This document shows positions 34,800 through 45,869 of a stretch of DNA of 64,000 nt, one piece after another. Within the stretch, counting starts at the first letter, position 1. Every line of letters begins with the position of its first letter. Origin of the DNA: Apostichopus japonicus (lineage: Eukaryota; Echinodermata; Holothuroidea; Aspidochirotida; Stichopodidae). The notes under the pieces are model-generated. The model had not been told where the DNA came from and did no database searches. It saw nothing but the letters and a program-made list of their open reading frames with translations. Location: positions 17,589,999 to 17,653,998 of the forward strand of contig NC_092565.1 of the NCBI RefSeq assembly GCF_037975245.1, read 5' to 3'. The translations under genes and the position numbers were made by a program.

Positions 34800-37044
34800 T
34801 GCACAGGATGGGAGAACAACACAAATCTCCTTCCCTAAAAACTGCCAGCACATCCGTACAAGTTGTCTGTATTCTGTGTGTCTGTATTTCCTGCAAAATA
34901 ATCATATGAAAACCAGCTATGAAAGATGACACACGAAAGCTTGGTAGCCATCTGGGGACGTCAACTGTAAAATAAATCTCCATATGATTTCCAGAATTTT
35001 AATTGGCCCCTAAATATGCCTCCCCTAAAGTTTTAGGCCTAGCTATGCAATTTACACAAACTGATCATTGAATCTCGGTGACTAAAATTTGTAAATGGAT
35101 CATGCCCAAGCATGGTGGACAATTTTTGTGTGGCATTTGGTTCCGTGGCTCAGTATAAATGACTACTATGTCAGTCAGTATGATAAGGGTTAACCTCAAG
35201 GACATTGCACCAGTTTTTGTTTTTGCACAAAATGTCCTAATCAGAAGCAGGTTTTGAACATGGTGCACACATTTTCTTGATCTAATGTATATCTTAATGT
35301 AATTCCCTTCACAACAAAGCTAAACTATGAATACAAGCACACCCTCTGTATTGTTACATCATTCAATGAGCAATGAATAAAGTTATTCAACAAATATAAT
35401 GTATTCTCTACTTACTCATTGATGCTATTTTCCTGTGCACGGCCACCATACTGTTCACGGTTCACGTAGTAGGGTGTCTGTTGCACCCATGGGTTCAGGC
35501 ACACAGCTTCAAAACCTGGGTGTAAGGTGATGCATGCAGCATCACATTCCTTACTTTTTCTATTTCCCTGCAGCATCTACACTCCCTTGCTGTAGGCATT
35601 ACAGCTGCACACTGGCCACAATGACACCTGTAAACAATGCAAACCAGTTCAAATGCTAAAGAGCCAATTTTCAATGACTTATTGGGGCATACTAACATGT
35701 CAAAATAGAAAAAAAACAGGCCGATGGTGCCTTATTTCCAACTTTTTTTCCCACTTCTGAATCCATTCCCTAGATTGAGAAAATCTGGTTATGAAATTAG
35801 CTGAAGCGGAAATGACGAAAAGCTGGTGTGAGGTGCCACCTTCTCCCTCCCCCCACCCTTTCCCTGATTTGTGGTAACTTCACTAATTTGCCACTACAAA
35901 TGCTAGAAAATTAATAATAGACCACCCCTGAATTTGTTGTGCACTTTTCCAGTTGGCTCCTTCAATCTACTAACCAAATGAAATATGTCTGTGTGAAATG
36001 TTCCTGGGGCATGTGCTGCCACAACTTTCAAGGAAAGTAGTAACTTCCTTAACTTAACTCGACCCCACTCTCATGTTAATTTTGCTGCCCCATCAACAAA
36101 TTGGCTAGCTAAGAGTATGAGCAAAGTTAGGAAACATTTATCGGTTCTAGGCCTAACTAGTAACACAACTAACCTATATACAGTATAGTACGCTAGGCGT
36201 AATGTTACCATAGTGTTTCGTCAAGACGATCAATTTCGACATCGCTGTCCGATCCCGCTTTCTCTTCGCTGGTCTCCGGTTCGAACATGTAGGGAAAACT
36301 TCCCCACGATCGTCGATCATGTCCTCCATTTCCCTGCCTTTTTCGCTATCAATTGCTATCTGAATACTTTGTGTCAATGCCACCGGCAGCCATTTCGCGA
36401 TATGTATAAGCTATGCTGTGTATATATGCGTACTACTATATGCGTGTATAGAAACTGTATGTGGTAGCAATATACACGATATCATGCACTCTCGACTTGG
36501 TAAACAAATGACGTCATTTGTTTTCGACTTTCCCTGAACGAGTCAATCTAGCCGATTTTTTCGGAGTTTATGTTGCTTGATAGGAAGAAAATGCAAGGAA
36601 TTTATGAAAAAAAGATGTCATTAGATGTTTTGTTCGATGTCTTATGTATCAATTTGTGATTTTTCATCTTAATCCAAATCTTAACTTTCTTGTAACAGAC
36701 TGCTGATAAAGGTAATATTTTCGAGAAGTTTGAGATTTCTACATACCCAATGCACTGCGCAGAACATATACAGTTTTCACTCTTCTGCGCTCCCCCCGTG
36801 ACGTCACTGAATCTATTACGTAATAGTACTTTTTACCGATTTCTACCCCTTTGGAGACGGAAAAAAATAGCGGTATTGGGTTTTTCTTAATGTTAGAATT
36901 GTTAAGTTTAATATTATGTAAAGTCAAGTCTACGTGTCACTTGACCTTTAATACTCAGCAACTTTGTAACTGGAAACTGCTCGTCTATTGTATTAATTTT
37001 TATACCGTGATTAGAACAGTGCTATGCACAAGATTTCAAATGCG

Positions 37045-37344
37045 AGGGGCGGCACCATAACCTTTCACTTATATGTGTGACCGACAATACATTATGGAAA
37101 TTTCCATCACTCGCAACCGCATTGGCTGCATAGGTGCCGTAGCAACAAAATGAGACTCCAAAGGTAAATTGAACTGCCTTATGAACTCTCGTGCTAGGGC
37201 GGCACCATAACCTTTCACTTATATGTGTGACCGACAATACATTATGGAAATTTCCATCACTCGCAACCGCATTGGCTGCATAGGTGCCGTAGCAACAAAA
37301 TGAGACTCCAAAGGTAAATTGAACTGCCTTATGAACTCTCGTGC
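37045..37344 (+). repeat. Recent exact 150-bp tandem duplication
   Basis: The block starting GCGGCACCATAACCTTTCAC at 37,049 is repeated, apparently without change, from about 37,199. Unit 2 has it once (about 57,083-57,232). The duplication therefore happened after the segmental duplication. Confidence 0.85.
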
Positions 37345-37830
37345 TACGTGCACCTGTGTATGTCAATGTAATGTGAAAAGTGCTGGAAATTTCCATCACG
37401 TATTTGTCTGTTACAAGTACAAAGATAAAATTTAGTCTCCGTGGTACACACCAGTACTTCCAAACAGTTCGTGGAGCAGCGAAGACATACGACATTCATT
37501 TCAAAGAAACTTTGAGAAGTAAGTAGTTGAGTACTTGGTTATCAGAATTAGTTAGTTTACGAGGCACAAATGAATTATATTTACTAATGATTCATTATCT
37601 CTTCAGTAAGCTTTGTTAGATTAAGCTTTGTTAAATATTCAGGCAAGGTTGCCGTCCAAAATCCACAGGTTCTTCAAAAGCAAAGTGTACGCATTATCCG
37701 CATGGAAAGCAGGTTATAGTCTATTGGTCATACATCGACCATTTGCTCCAAAAGCTTACCTTTTTGATTATTCTCATACTTTCCACTGACGCAGTTCAAA
37801 CAATGTCACAATTTAGCCGTAAATTCTGAG

Positions 37831-38125
37831 TTATTATGTAACAAATAATAATTAGGAATAAATGATTTTGACAGAACTGATCAGTTGGATAATAGTTAAC
37901 TTCATTTCAGGTTCACAGACTGACCATTAGAAGCTGAGAGTTACAATGTGACATACTTCATTATTGTATATTATACAGAGTTATTATGGAACAAATAATA
38001 ATTAGGAATAAATTATTTTGACAGAACTGATCAGTTGGATAATAGTTAACTTCATTTCAGGTTCACAGACTGACCATTAGAAGCTGAGAGTTACAATGTG
38101 ACATACTTCATTATTGTATGTTGTA
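37831..38125 (+). repeat. Second tandem duplication of about 148 bp in unit 1
   Basis: GTTATTATGTAACAAATAAT at 37,831 and its near copy at 37,980 start two consecutive blocks that differ at a few positions. Unit 2 has one copy (57,715-57,862). Confidence 0.85.
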
Positions 38126-38221
38126 CTGAGGAAGAGTCCCTCTCATCTTACTGCTTCTTCTGCAATGTTTGATGGACGAGAGAATGTGCTACTTTATTGA
38201 TAAGAAAGAAAAACTCATTAA

Positions 38222-38938
38222 TAAGTCGGAATTTCCGACTGTCGCTCTCAATTTTTTCTAGGCCTATTTATATATTCCCGTGATTGTGAATGACCTAAAA
38301 ATTGAAAAATTTCGGCAAAATTGACCTTTAATCAGCCATATTTACCACGTTTTCCTTGCCACTTTGAAAAATTGTATCTCGCGATTCCTATACTCCACCA
38401 TACAAAACTTCGTAGGATTTTGAATACTCCATTAACCTAATAGAACTACCTGCATAGGCGAAGGAGCTCAATTTGATTTGGGGGGCTGTAACGACTTGCC
38501 CGAAAAATATAACCAAAATTTTTCGCGCGCTCCGCGCGTGTCCACAAGTTAATGTTCATTTCATATCGGCATGCATCGATTTTTACATCTTGTTAATGGT
38601 AATAATAATCAGTTTAACCATTGAAAAACACATTGCAAATTATCTTTCTTCAGTAGGTGCCCGAAAATTTATCAGCATATTGCCCAAATTTTCACACAAA
38701 TATTTGGTTGTGGGGGGGGGGGGCTAATAGGTTTGTGAAGTGAGTGGCAGTGAGTACAAATGTATCGAAATAAGTTCGGAACAAAAGTGCAGTCGCGAAA
38801 GATTGGGTGTCTGACTGACGCTAACCGTATCGTTGACTACAATGCAGCAGTCGGAACTTTCTGGCTTCAAAACTCATCCAGTTGGATTTTCAGCCACTAC
38901 ACCCCCCCCCCAATCATCAGGCCTTAGATACGTCCCTG
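38222..38938 (-). repeat. Composite dispersed repeat (copy 2 of 3)
   Basis: This is an inverted copy of 3,781-4,550, with the hairpin AGTCGGAA-TTTCCGACT at the left and CGTCCCTG at the right. The G run is at about 38,713-38,724. Confidence 0.75.
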
Positions 38939-39596
38939 GTCGTAGTCCGGCCATTCGTGGGGTGTCTGTCAAATGGCTCAATTGAAACTGTTAATTGGCC
39001 GGACTGGTAAGTGATACACTCTAAGTGTCATGCAAATAAATGTCTATTCGGTTAGTGGTTCATATCTAGTATGTACACCATGCAGAGTAGGTTTTAGGTT
39101 ATTGAAATCGTATTACTTTGTTATACTATTAGTAATGCTGACATCTGCACGATGATCCATAAATATGTTGCAATCAGGTTTCTGAGTGCTCAATTTTGTT
39201 CATACATACATGATCTTTAATCTTCTTAATCATGTGTAATCTCACTCATGAAGACGATATTATCATGAAAGCGATGTAAAGTTGTTAGTTGTTGTTATGT
39301 TCAGTTATTATATATTTATCACGACATTTTCCCTCATAAAGAGAATCTCTTTGTTCCACTTGCTACAATCACGGGTAATATAATGAAAGAATGAACCCAT
39401 ACAGAAACATCCTGCATATTAAATTAGGGGGATTAAATCACCGCTACCCATCCCTCGCAATATCTGATTTTCCCACAACGTTTCAATACTGTTTAATATA
39501 TCTGGACTGCGAAATGAAAGGGAAAATGCAGAAAGCGGAAGGAAACACGAACAATTACCATTAGGTGGTCACACCCCTTACAATAATAATCTTTAA
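38939..39596. other. End of unit 1, non-coding
   Basis: This stretch matches 58,675-58,950 plus 61,841-62,213 of unit 2, which lets the LINE insertion be placed exactly. It is also an old paralog of 27,000-27,420. No gene is seen. Confidence 0.5.
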
Positions 39597-40529
39597 AGAA
39601 ATAATCTTTATTTTGTCCATATATTTAGCGGAACTAAGAACCGAATTGGATGGTAAAACCATATAAGTCAGGGTTATGATTCTATGGTGACATAATGCTG
39701 TGTCTCATGAAAAGGAAGCAAATGAAAGAAGGAAAAGTGGATCGGATCACATCACTTTCACTATATATCATTAATGTTAGAAAATAAGACTTGTTTTCAA
39801 TCATGCTGCCTGATCCTATATACCTGATAGATTGTCTGATAGAAAGAACCACATTCTCAACGACAAACTTTCTGTTTGAAAAGTCTACTGAGCTTGCAAA
39901 TTATATTTATGTTAACATCAATTGAATGAAAATGTAGTATACTTTATACTTTATTTCGCTTTTGTGACAAAACTTGAATGGAAATTCATTTTTTTACTAC
40001 ATTATGCCACATTTTACCCAGTTTCATCATCATCCTTTGTACTATCCAAGAGTAACGTTGACGAAGGTGTTCTACAAAAGTATTGGGAAATTAAAAACAG
40101 ACCGATAGCCTATGTTGACAGAAGTCTCAAACCAGCGAAAAGATGTAAAACAGAATTACTAAAATGCAAAGACTAACAATGATAATCCAATGTTTGATAT
40201 GATAATATAAGAAAGAACAGACCACCAATGCGCTGAAAGCTGTAACTATTTATAATCATGTAAAAAATGAATTAATGTAACAAACAAGAAACAACAATGA
40301 CAAAATTTGAGAAAGCGCTTACAACCAGTGTACATGTATACAGAAATGTCTATCTATATATTTTGCAAATTATTTTTCTGAATACAACGTGCACTTTCAT
40401 CGGGTAAATGTATTTGGCATCCTGAACTATACCATCCATAGCAGGTGCATTCACATTCCGCCACATTTTCTCACAACAATGGAATTTAGGATTTGATCCA
40501 TATTTTGCAACTACCCAGATAACATCATG

Positions 40530-41115
40530 CTAGCGGTCCACCGGCGGCCCGCCAGCTGCACCACTGGCGGTCCACCGGCGGGGAAAGCCGGCGGAACGCC
40601 AGAGATTTGGCCGGCTTAAATCCGGCGGTCCGCCGGCGACAACGCCGGCAGACCGCCAGAGTACCGCCAGCGTACCGCCGAAAAAACGCCAGCGTAACGC
40701 CGGTGTACCGCCGAAGAAACGCCAGCGTAACGCCGGTGTACCGCCGAAAAAACGCCAGCGTAACGCCGGTGTACCGCCAAAGAAACACCAGCGTACCGCC
40801 GAAGAAACGCCAGCGTACCGCCGGTGTACCGCCGAAGAAACGCCAGCGTACCGCCGGTGTACCGCCAAAGAAACGCCAGCGTACCGCCGGTGTACCGCCA
40901 AAGAAACGCCAGCGTACCGCCGAAGAAACGCCAGCGTACCGCCAAAGAAACTCCAGCGTACCGCCGGTGTACCGACAGTTTTCCACCAGTAAACCGCCAA
41001 AGAAACACCAGAGTACTGCCGGTGTACCGCCAGTGTACCACCGGTGTACCACCAGCAGACCGCCGGAGAAACGCCAGCTTACCACCGGTGTACCGCCAGT
41101 GTTCCGCTGACATTC
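40530..41115 (+). repeat. Left subterminal CCGCCAGCGTAC array
   Basis: Dozens of boxes such as ACCGCCGGTGTACCGCC and GAAACGCCAGCGTA recur with a period of about 36-39 bp or multiples of it. This GC-rich array makes long open frames on both strands that are not genes. By analogy with CACTA elements the boxes are probably transposase-binding sites. Confidence 0.9.
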
Positions 41116-41424
41116 TGTCAGAGAGAGCCGCTGGCTATCCGCAAGCCTAATATCCAGTGTTCTGGCGACCTGCTAGCCCAAATCTGGTATTCCCCCAACA
41201 ACCTGGTAGGCAAAACCTTGTCTTTGCCAGCCTACTCTTCGCCAGTACTACTAGAACAGAGCTGTTGGTCCACCTGCAGATTTTATTGAATTTCACATGC
41301 GGTTTCATATTAAGAAATAATGACTAACACAGTGAAATAAGTTGCTCTCATTTTATTATGCCTATAAATTACAAAGCGAAAAAATGAGTTTCAGCGTTAA
41401 ATGTTTCAACAGCACTAAAGAAAT

Positions 41425-44400
41425 TCACTCGTCAACTGTTTGTGGTGTAGTCCGAGATTTTCGCCCTCCCTCACGATCAGATGCACCCTTCAGAAATCTC
41501 ACGACCGCTGCCTGAATGTCAGATGTAGTCGATTGGACAGTTGCTTGATTCCTTCGTACAGCTTCTGTTAATACGAAACATATTACACTTTATAAAAGAT
41601 TGCATCTACACAAGCAGTAAACTGAAGGCAATAATGAGTCTCACATTATGAAAACAATTGGTTAAACTAAAACTACGTAACTCACCTTGTTTCAGTGATA
41701 TATTAAATATTACCTTTGCCTTTGACAGTCACCTTCTATTTTATACTGAACACATGCATTACTGTTGCAAATCTTGGTCCATCAATTGGGAAATTGGTAT
41801 ATAGAAAGTGACAATGGACTGGTCAATAAAATCATAGGGTGAAAAAACTTAAAAATCAATGCTGAATGCTGAATTACCGCTGCATCTGAAACAAGACATG
41901 TTATGTTAACATATATTTGTAGTAACTTTTTAAATGAGCAGAATTCAATGCAAATTAAAGCAAGAATCCTAGTTAATCGGGTGTTGCATTGAAAACTTGG
42001 CTGTTCCACAAGTCAAATGCACAACCCCCTTCACACAACTCAAGTTTCTTTTCACTCACTGCTTACACAAAAATGTACATAAACTCACTCTCAATTATGT
42101 TCCTCATATGTAGCTTCGCAAAGGCTGTTTTCCCAGTTGTACCTGTCCAGTTCAGTTTGGTAGCAACTGCATTTGACAATACATCCCCCAGGATTCTTTT
42201 GACACACTCCTTCAACGTGTTGCCACCAAGAATTGAGTCTTTTTAACTTCAAACAACAAAAAGAAAGAAAAGTCGATCAGAAACCATTACAGTTATTATT
42301 ATACAAACAGAAATATTTAAGTTATGTTATTTCATCCCACACCTTGGCTTCTTTTCTGTTTTCTTATCAATATTTTAAGAGAAACTAGCAATGCAGTGCT
42401 GCAATGTTCCTTTTTTAGTCCAATCAAAACAAGATTGATAAAACAGCCAACTTTTGTAGGATGCTCCGCAAGGCAAAGGAATTTCTAGCCAAACTCTTGT
42501 TACCTAGATGCCTTTATGTCTGTAACTACCTTAGAGTTTTTAATTGTCTCCCAGGAAAAGGAAATTAGCACCTCAGGAAATATTTTTATTTTTAACAGAC
42601 CACTGACACATTAAAGCCTGACTGGTTTCAATTTTATTATTATAAACTAACATTATACTTTGGAAAATATGTTTTCTGATTACTTTCCTTACATTTTTAT
42701 TCTGACTTACCAAATATCTTTCCAAAGCCTTGTTTGTTTCAATACAGTCATCCAGGTTAATTAACTCCTCCAAAGATCCCACAGGAATAGTTATTCCTTC
42801 AGGTAGAGCAAATTCTACATCTTCCTCTGGTCTTGCTACAGTCATGTCTTTCAGCAGCATATTGTTGACCCTGACTTGCTGCTTTAGTTCTTTAACGTCC
42901 GATTTAAGTTCAGTTAACAGCCTCAATATGGTACGGTTTGTTGCTGTAACGAAAAGTCAATTTGTAATGAGTACATCAACCATTAAAAATATGAGTGGAG
43001 TATATATGCTATAGAACATAAAATGTGTTTGATTCTTTGAAGGATCATAAAACACACACTATATATTACAGTACCTCTAATGAAGGCACTTTGCAGAAAG
43101 TTAGAAACATAAGGTACTATATTACTTCATCAGTTTGGGAATAAAGATGTTCGTCACTACACCGCTACATGTACAGGGTTATCATCCATAAAAACATTAT
43201 AAATATATATATATATATATAATATATATATATATAATATATATATATATATAATATTACATGATATCTTTAGAGCATTGATTGGGTAAACCATATAGGC
43301 TATTTTTACACATCAATAGCATATATTCCATTATGCATGAGATGACATCTGTGTGACTGCCATGCAAACATGTTCCGCAGACTGCTTGTTATAGAACGCC
43401 TTTTGTTTTAGTTATTTATTATAAAAACAATGTACATACCATTGATGGCAAGGTTACTTTCTGTACAATATCCTGATGAAGGTGTTTCTGCAAAACCAGA
43501 AGAAGTTGCATAGGAAGAATTCAAAGAAGGCTGGGAGTCATTTGGGGATGACGCTGATAGCAATGCTCGGCGTGAAGGAGTCGACAAAACAGATGACGTT
43601 GATGGTGGTAAAGGTGGACTGGGAGCAGCGACTAGATTATCATTATCGCTGTCCTCATCAGCATCTTCATCCGAAGAAAGATATTTTCTGTTCACCCTAG
43701 GGGAAAAGCAAAGTTTATGAAAACCTATCATTGGTCGACTCTCAGATTCAACTTGGACCAGGAGTTGTATCAATATTCAATAATACATCTTAAAGTTGAT
43801 TTATGAAATAAAAGTCAATTGAAATTTAAGTCTGTCTGTAGCAGTGCACACTTCATGTAACTTAAATAAATCATTGACATGTAAGGCATAAATTATTCAT
43901 CAACTCACAATTCTGCCATTCTATCCAACTAAAAACATTCTGGAACATATCCTTTGAAACGCCTATCCCTATCAGAAATGAGAGCAACACACAACTGTGA
44001 AGTACTGTATGTCCAGAGCATTCTGTCTGTTAACTTAATAGTCTGCTGTATTGGCCCCAGGTTTATGGCACCCTCCATGATAAAAAGTTTCTGGAGATTG
44101 CACAATCAATCTGTCACAGTCGTAAAAATTACCTAGTTTTACCAGTTATTCTGCACCATATGACCTTTTTCCTTGTATCTGGATTTTTGTGTTATCACTG
44201 TTTGGCAAAGAATACTGTAGCCATGTAAGAATATGTTATCACACCTTGTTAACACAATAAAAAACCTCACTGTGTCAAGAAGTTGTTGACCTACACAGGG
44301 TACTTTGTCAAGTCTGGGTCATTTATAGGTATTGTTTTACAGCATAGGAAAAACGGATTCCGTATCTGAATTCCATTGAAATAAATTATACACACCTCTT

Positions 44401-45077
44401 TCGTCTTTTATTTGTTGTTTCAGCATCTGACTGCAAGTCTGATGTGTCCTCAGCCCGTATCATCTGCATGCGAGCCTTATCGTATGAATCTGTATAAAAC
44501 AGGAAAGAACATTAATAATTCCTTTAATTTGCTTCAGCTTTGATATGGAAACATGTTAAAGGTAGTCTTTACAGGCTCCAAATTGTTGCATGCTATAACT
44601 GCTAGAAGTTTCAAAAGTACTTTTCTGTAGGTCTTTACTCTCCAAATTGTTTTTAGACATTCTACATGAACACACTGAATGTCCCAGTGAGGTAATATTC
44701 CTCCTTGGTGGGAGTAAAAACAGTTTAGGAATTAAACCAAGGGTGACCATATTTAAATAGCTAGCAAATTGATTAACTACCGCACATGTAGTACCTTTAA
44801 AATAAACTGATTTATTTTAAATTTCAGATAATTAAAACAACAATTAAGTAACACCATGTTAGATCAATAATGACAGCAACACATCTCACAATTAATTTAA
44901 TTCTAATGTCAGTTTTGTCACAAGCTGTTCGAGAGATGTCCATTAGCTTCAAATATGGCTCCTGGAATCCAAAAAGTGTGGACCATTTGCAGATGGTGCA
45001 TGTATTTTAGTATGTGAATTATCATAAATAAATAAATAAATATGTATATGTATGTATGTGTGTATATATATATATGT

Positions 45078-45124
<47 letters not shown>

Positions 45125-45833
45125 TTTGTTATGTATGGGTATTGTATTCCAAGGATGCATTATTTGCACTCAAATGTTAAAAAGGGAATAAAGTTTGATT
45201 TGATTAAGAAAAGTAGAAAACCATTCCCATCTTCCCCTCTTTTATTGTGTGTATGTATGTACAATTTAAAGATACAGTCTCTCTGTTTGGGGTTCGTACC
45301 TGTTCAACTTCCCCCACCAGCCTGGAAAAGTTGTTCCCACATTGCATGGGTAATTCATAAGCCTGGAACGACATCTTAAGGAAATTTAAGAACTTTTAAG
45401 CAATTTTTCTTGTTTTTAAATTGACCTCATAACTGCAATTTGTTCCCCCAACTCACTGGCTTCTAACTTAGTTCCTGAAAATCCTGATCTGGAAAATTAG
45501 ATAAATTGTGATAAAATCTGCAAAATTTGCTGATTTTCCTAAACTATAGTCTCAGCTGGAGTTAAGAGAAAGCCAGTGCTGTATATTCAACACATTGCTG
45601 CAGAAATAAATGTTTTTTTAACTGTACTTACCAGTTCTTGACAATATCCTAATAGCATGAGTCGTCCAGTTGGCGCCTGGGGTTTCCTCCATCCTTACAG
45701 ATTTCTGGAACCTTAATGTTGACTTATATGGTGGCCAGTAGCAATTACTGTCATCTATACACCAGCTTATTGGTACCATGCTGACTCCATCTTCCTCAGT
45801 AAAAACAACAACAGCATACTTTGGTGTTTCCAT
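41425..45833 (-). CDS. DUF4806-domain protein, six exons, second gene of the 10.3-kb transposon
   Basis: Exons with GT-AG borders and matching phases are 45,632-45,833, 44,396-44,489, 43,440-43,696, 42,711-42,943, 42,089-42,246 and 41,425-41,564. The N-terminal exon encodes METPKYAVVVFTEEDG and SWCIDDSNCYWPPYKS, the usual opening of these proteins. A Ser/Asp-rich linker follows, then a coiled-coil-like stretch (LLTELKSDVKELKQQV). DUF4806 itself begins near PEGITIPVGSLEELINL, continues through SILGGNTLKECVKRIL and WTGTTGKTAFAKL, and ends with AVRRNQATVQ and GRKSRT. The exons sum to 1,084 nt, one more than a whole number of codons. A five-T run at 42,240-42,244, early in exon 5, appears one base too long; with four the protein would be 360 aa. 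The ATG lies only 36 bp past the stop of the transposase gene. Its role is unknown; an accessory DNA-binding or regulatory part in transposition is my inference. Confidence 0.75.
43199..43257. repeat. (TA)n microsatellite
   Basis: An interrupted run of TA dinucleotides lies in an intron of the DUF4806 gene. Confidence 0.95.
45061..45121. repeat. (TA)n microsatellite followed by a LINE-like tail
   Basis: A long TA run in intron 1 of the DUF4806 gene is followed at 45,160-45,205 by GGGAATAAAGTTTGATTTGA. That resembles a polyadenylation signal plus short tandem tail of a truncated LINE. Confidence 0.75.
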
Positions 45834-45869
45834 ACTGCAAATTAAAGTTAACAGTAAATAAGTTCACAA

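Larger units (their letters stand above)
33424..36393 (-). pseudogene. P2X7 'ballast'-domain gene, three exons, disrupted
   Basis: Exon 1 (36,209-36,393) encodes FPYMFEPETSEE, then an acidic run and RLDETL. Exon 2 (35,416-35,627) continues as WCHCGQC, AVMPTARECRCCREIEKV, CITLHPGFEAVCLNPWV and YYVNREQYGG. Exon 3 (34,890 down to 34,800, then 33,489 to 33,424) encodes YRHTEYRQLVRMCW, GKEICVVLPSCA and VRRIRAAFPSEQYEGFKLPKL. These are the Cys/His zinc-ligand motifs of the cytoplasmic ballast region of P2X7 receptors and of stand-alone invertebrate relatives. Splice phases agree across all exons. Defects are a TGA-TAG pair at 36,346-36,351 (unless translation starts later), a one-base loss near 35,550, and a 1,302-bp hAT insertion in exon 3. 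Without these the gene would encode about 184 aa. No channel domain is present. It lies wholly inside the TTAA element. Confidence 0.8.
29688..36947. mobile_element. 7.26-kb TTAA-target DNA transposon (Kolobok/piggyBac type)
   Basis: The ends are perfect 17-bp inverted repeats AGGTCAAGTGACACGTA, flanked by TTAA on both sides (29,684-29,687 and 36,948-36,951). Unit 2 gives the empty site at about 56,980 (GCTTCATACTCAGC against GC-TTAA-TACTCAGC). A second inverted pair, TGACGTCACGGGGGGA, lies inside both ends (about 29,835 and 36,795). TTAA targets are used by Kolobok and piggyBac elements. I could not find a transposase catalytic region, only a Ser/Asp-rich exon at 31,544-31,790 of the kind seen near Kolobok N-termini. 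The minus strand carries a P2X7-ballast-like gene, itself disrupted. Confidence 0.85.
36952..38221. other. Unit 1 segment with two local 150-bp duplications
   Basis: A minus-strand frame at 37,022-37,495 (157 codons) matches a 107-codon frame at 57,056-57,379 of unit 2. The extra 50 codons come only from the local tandem duplication. I do not recognise the product. The rest of the segment shows no gene. Confidence 0.4.
21711..39597 (+). repeat. Tandem segmental duplication, unit 1
   Basis: Unit 1 starts at AAGAAATAATCTTTATTTTG (about 21,711) and ends where the same words begin again at about 39,597. Apart from later insertions it is collinear with unit 2: 22,080-22,610 with 39,950-40,513, 22,620-29,680 with 50,820-56,980, and 36,952-39,590 with 56,985-62,213. 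It contains a 7.26-kb TTAA element absent from unit 2, about 430 bp at 24,950-25,385 and about 540 bp at 26,290-26,830 absent from unit 2, and two local 150-bp duplications. Confidence 0.85.

Noticed and set aside
35065-35268. A minus-strand frame considered as the third exon of the ballast gene
   Set aside because: The true exon 3 was found at 34,890, with the YRHTEYRQLVRMCW motif and a matching splice phase.
40525-41150. Several overlapping open frames of 108-186 codons on both strands
   Set aside because: All derive from the GC-rich CCGCCAGCG-type tandem array at the transposon end. The products are simple repeats and occur on both strands at once.
44918-45169. An 83-codon minus-strand frame rich in IYIY
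   Set aside because: It is the translation of the (TA)n microsatellite.
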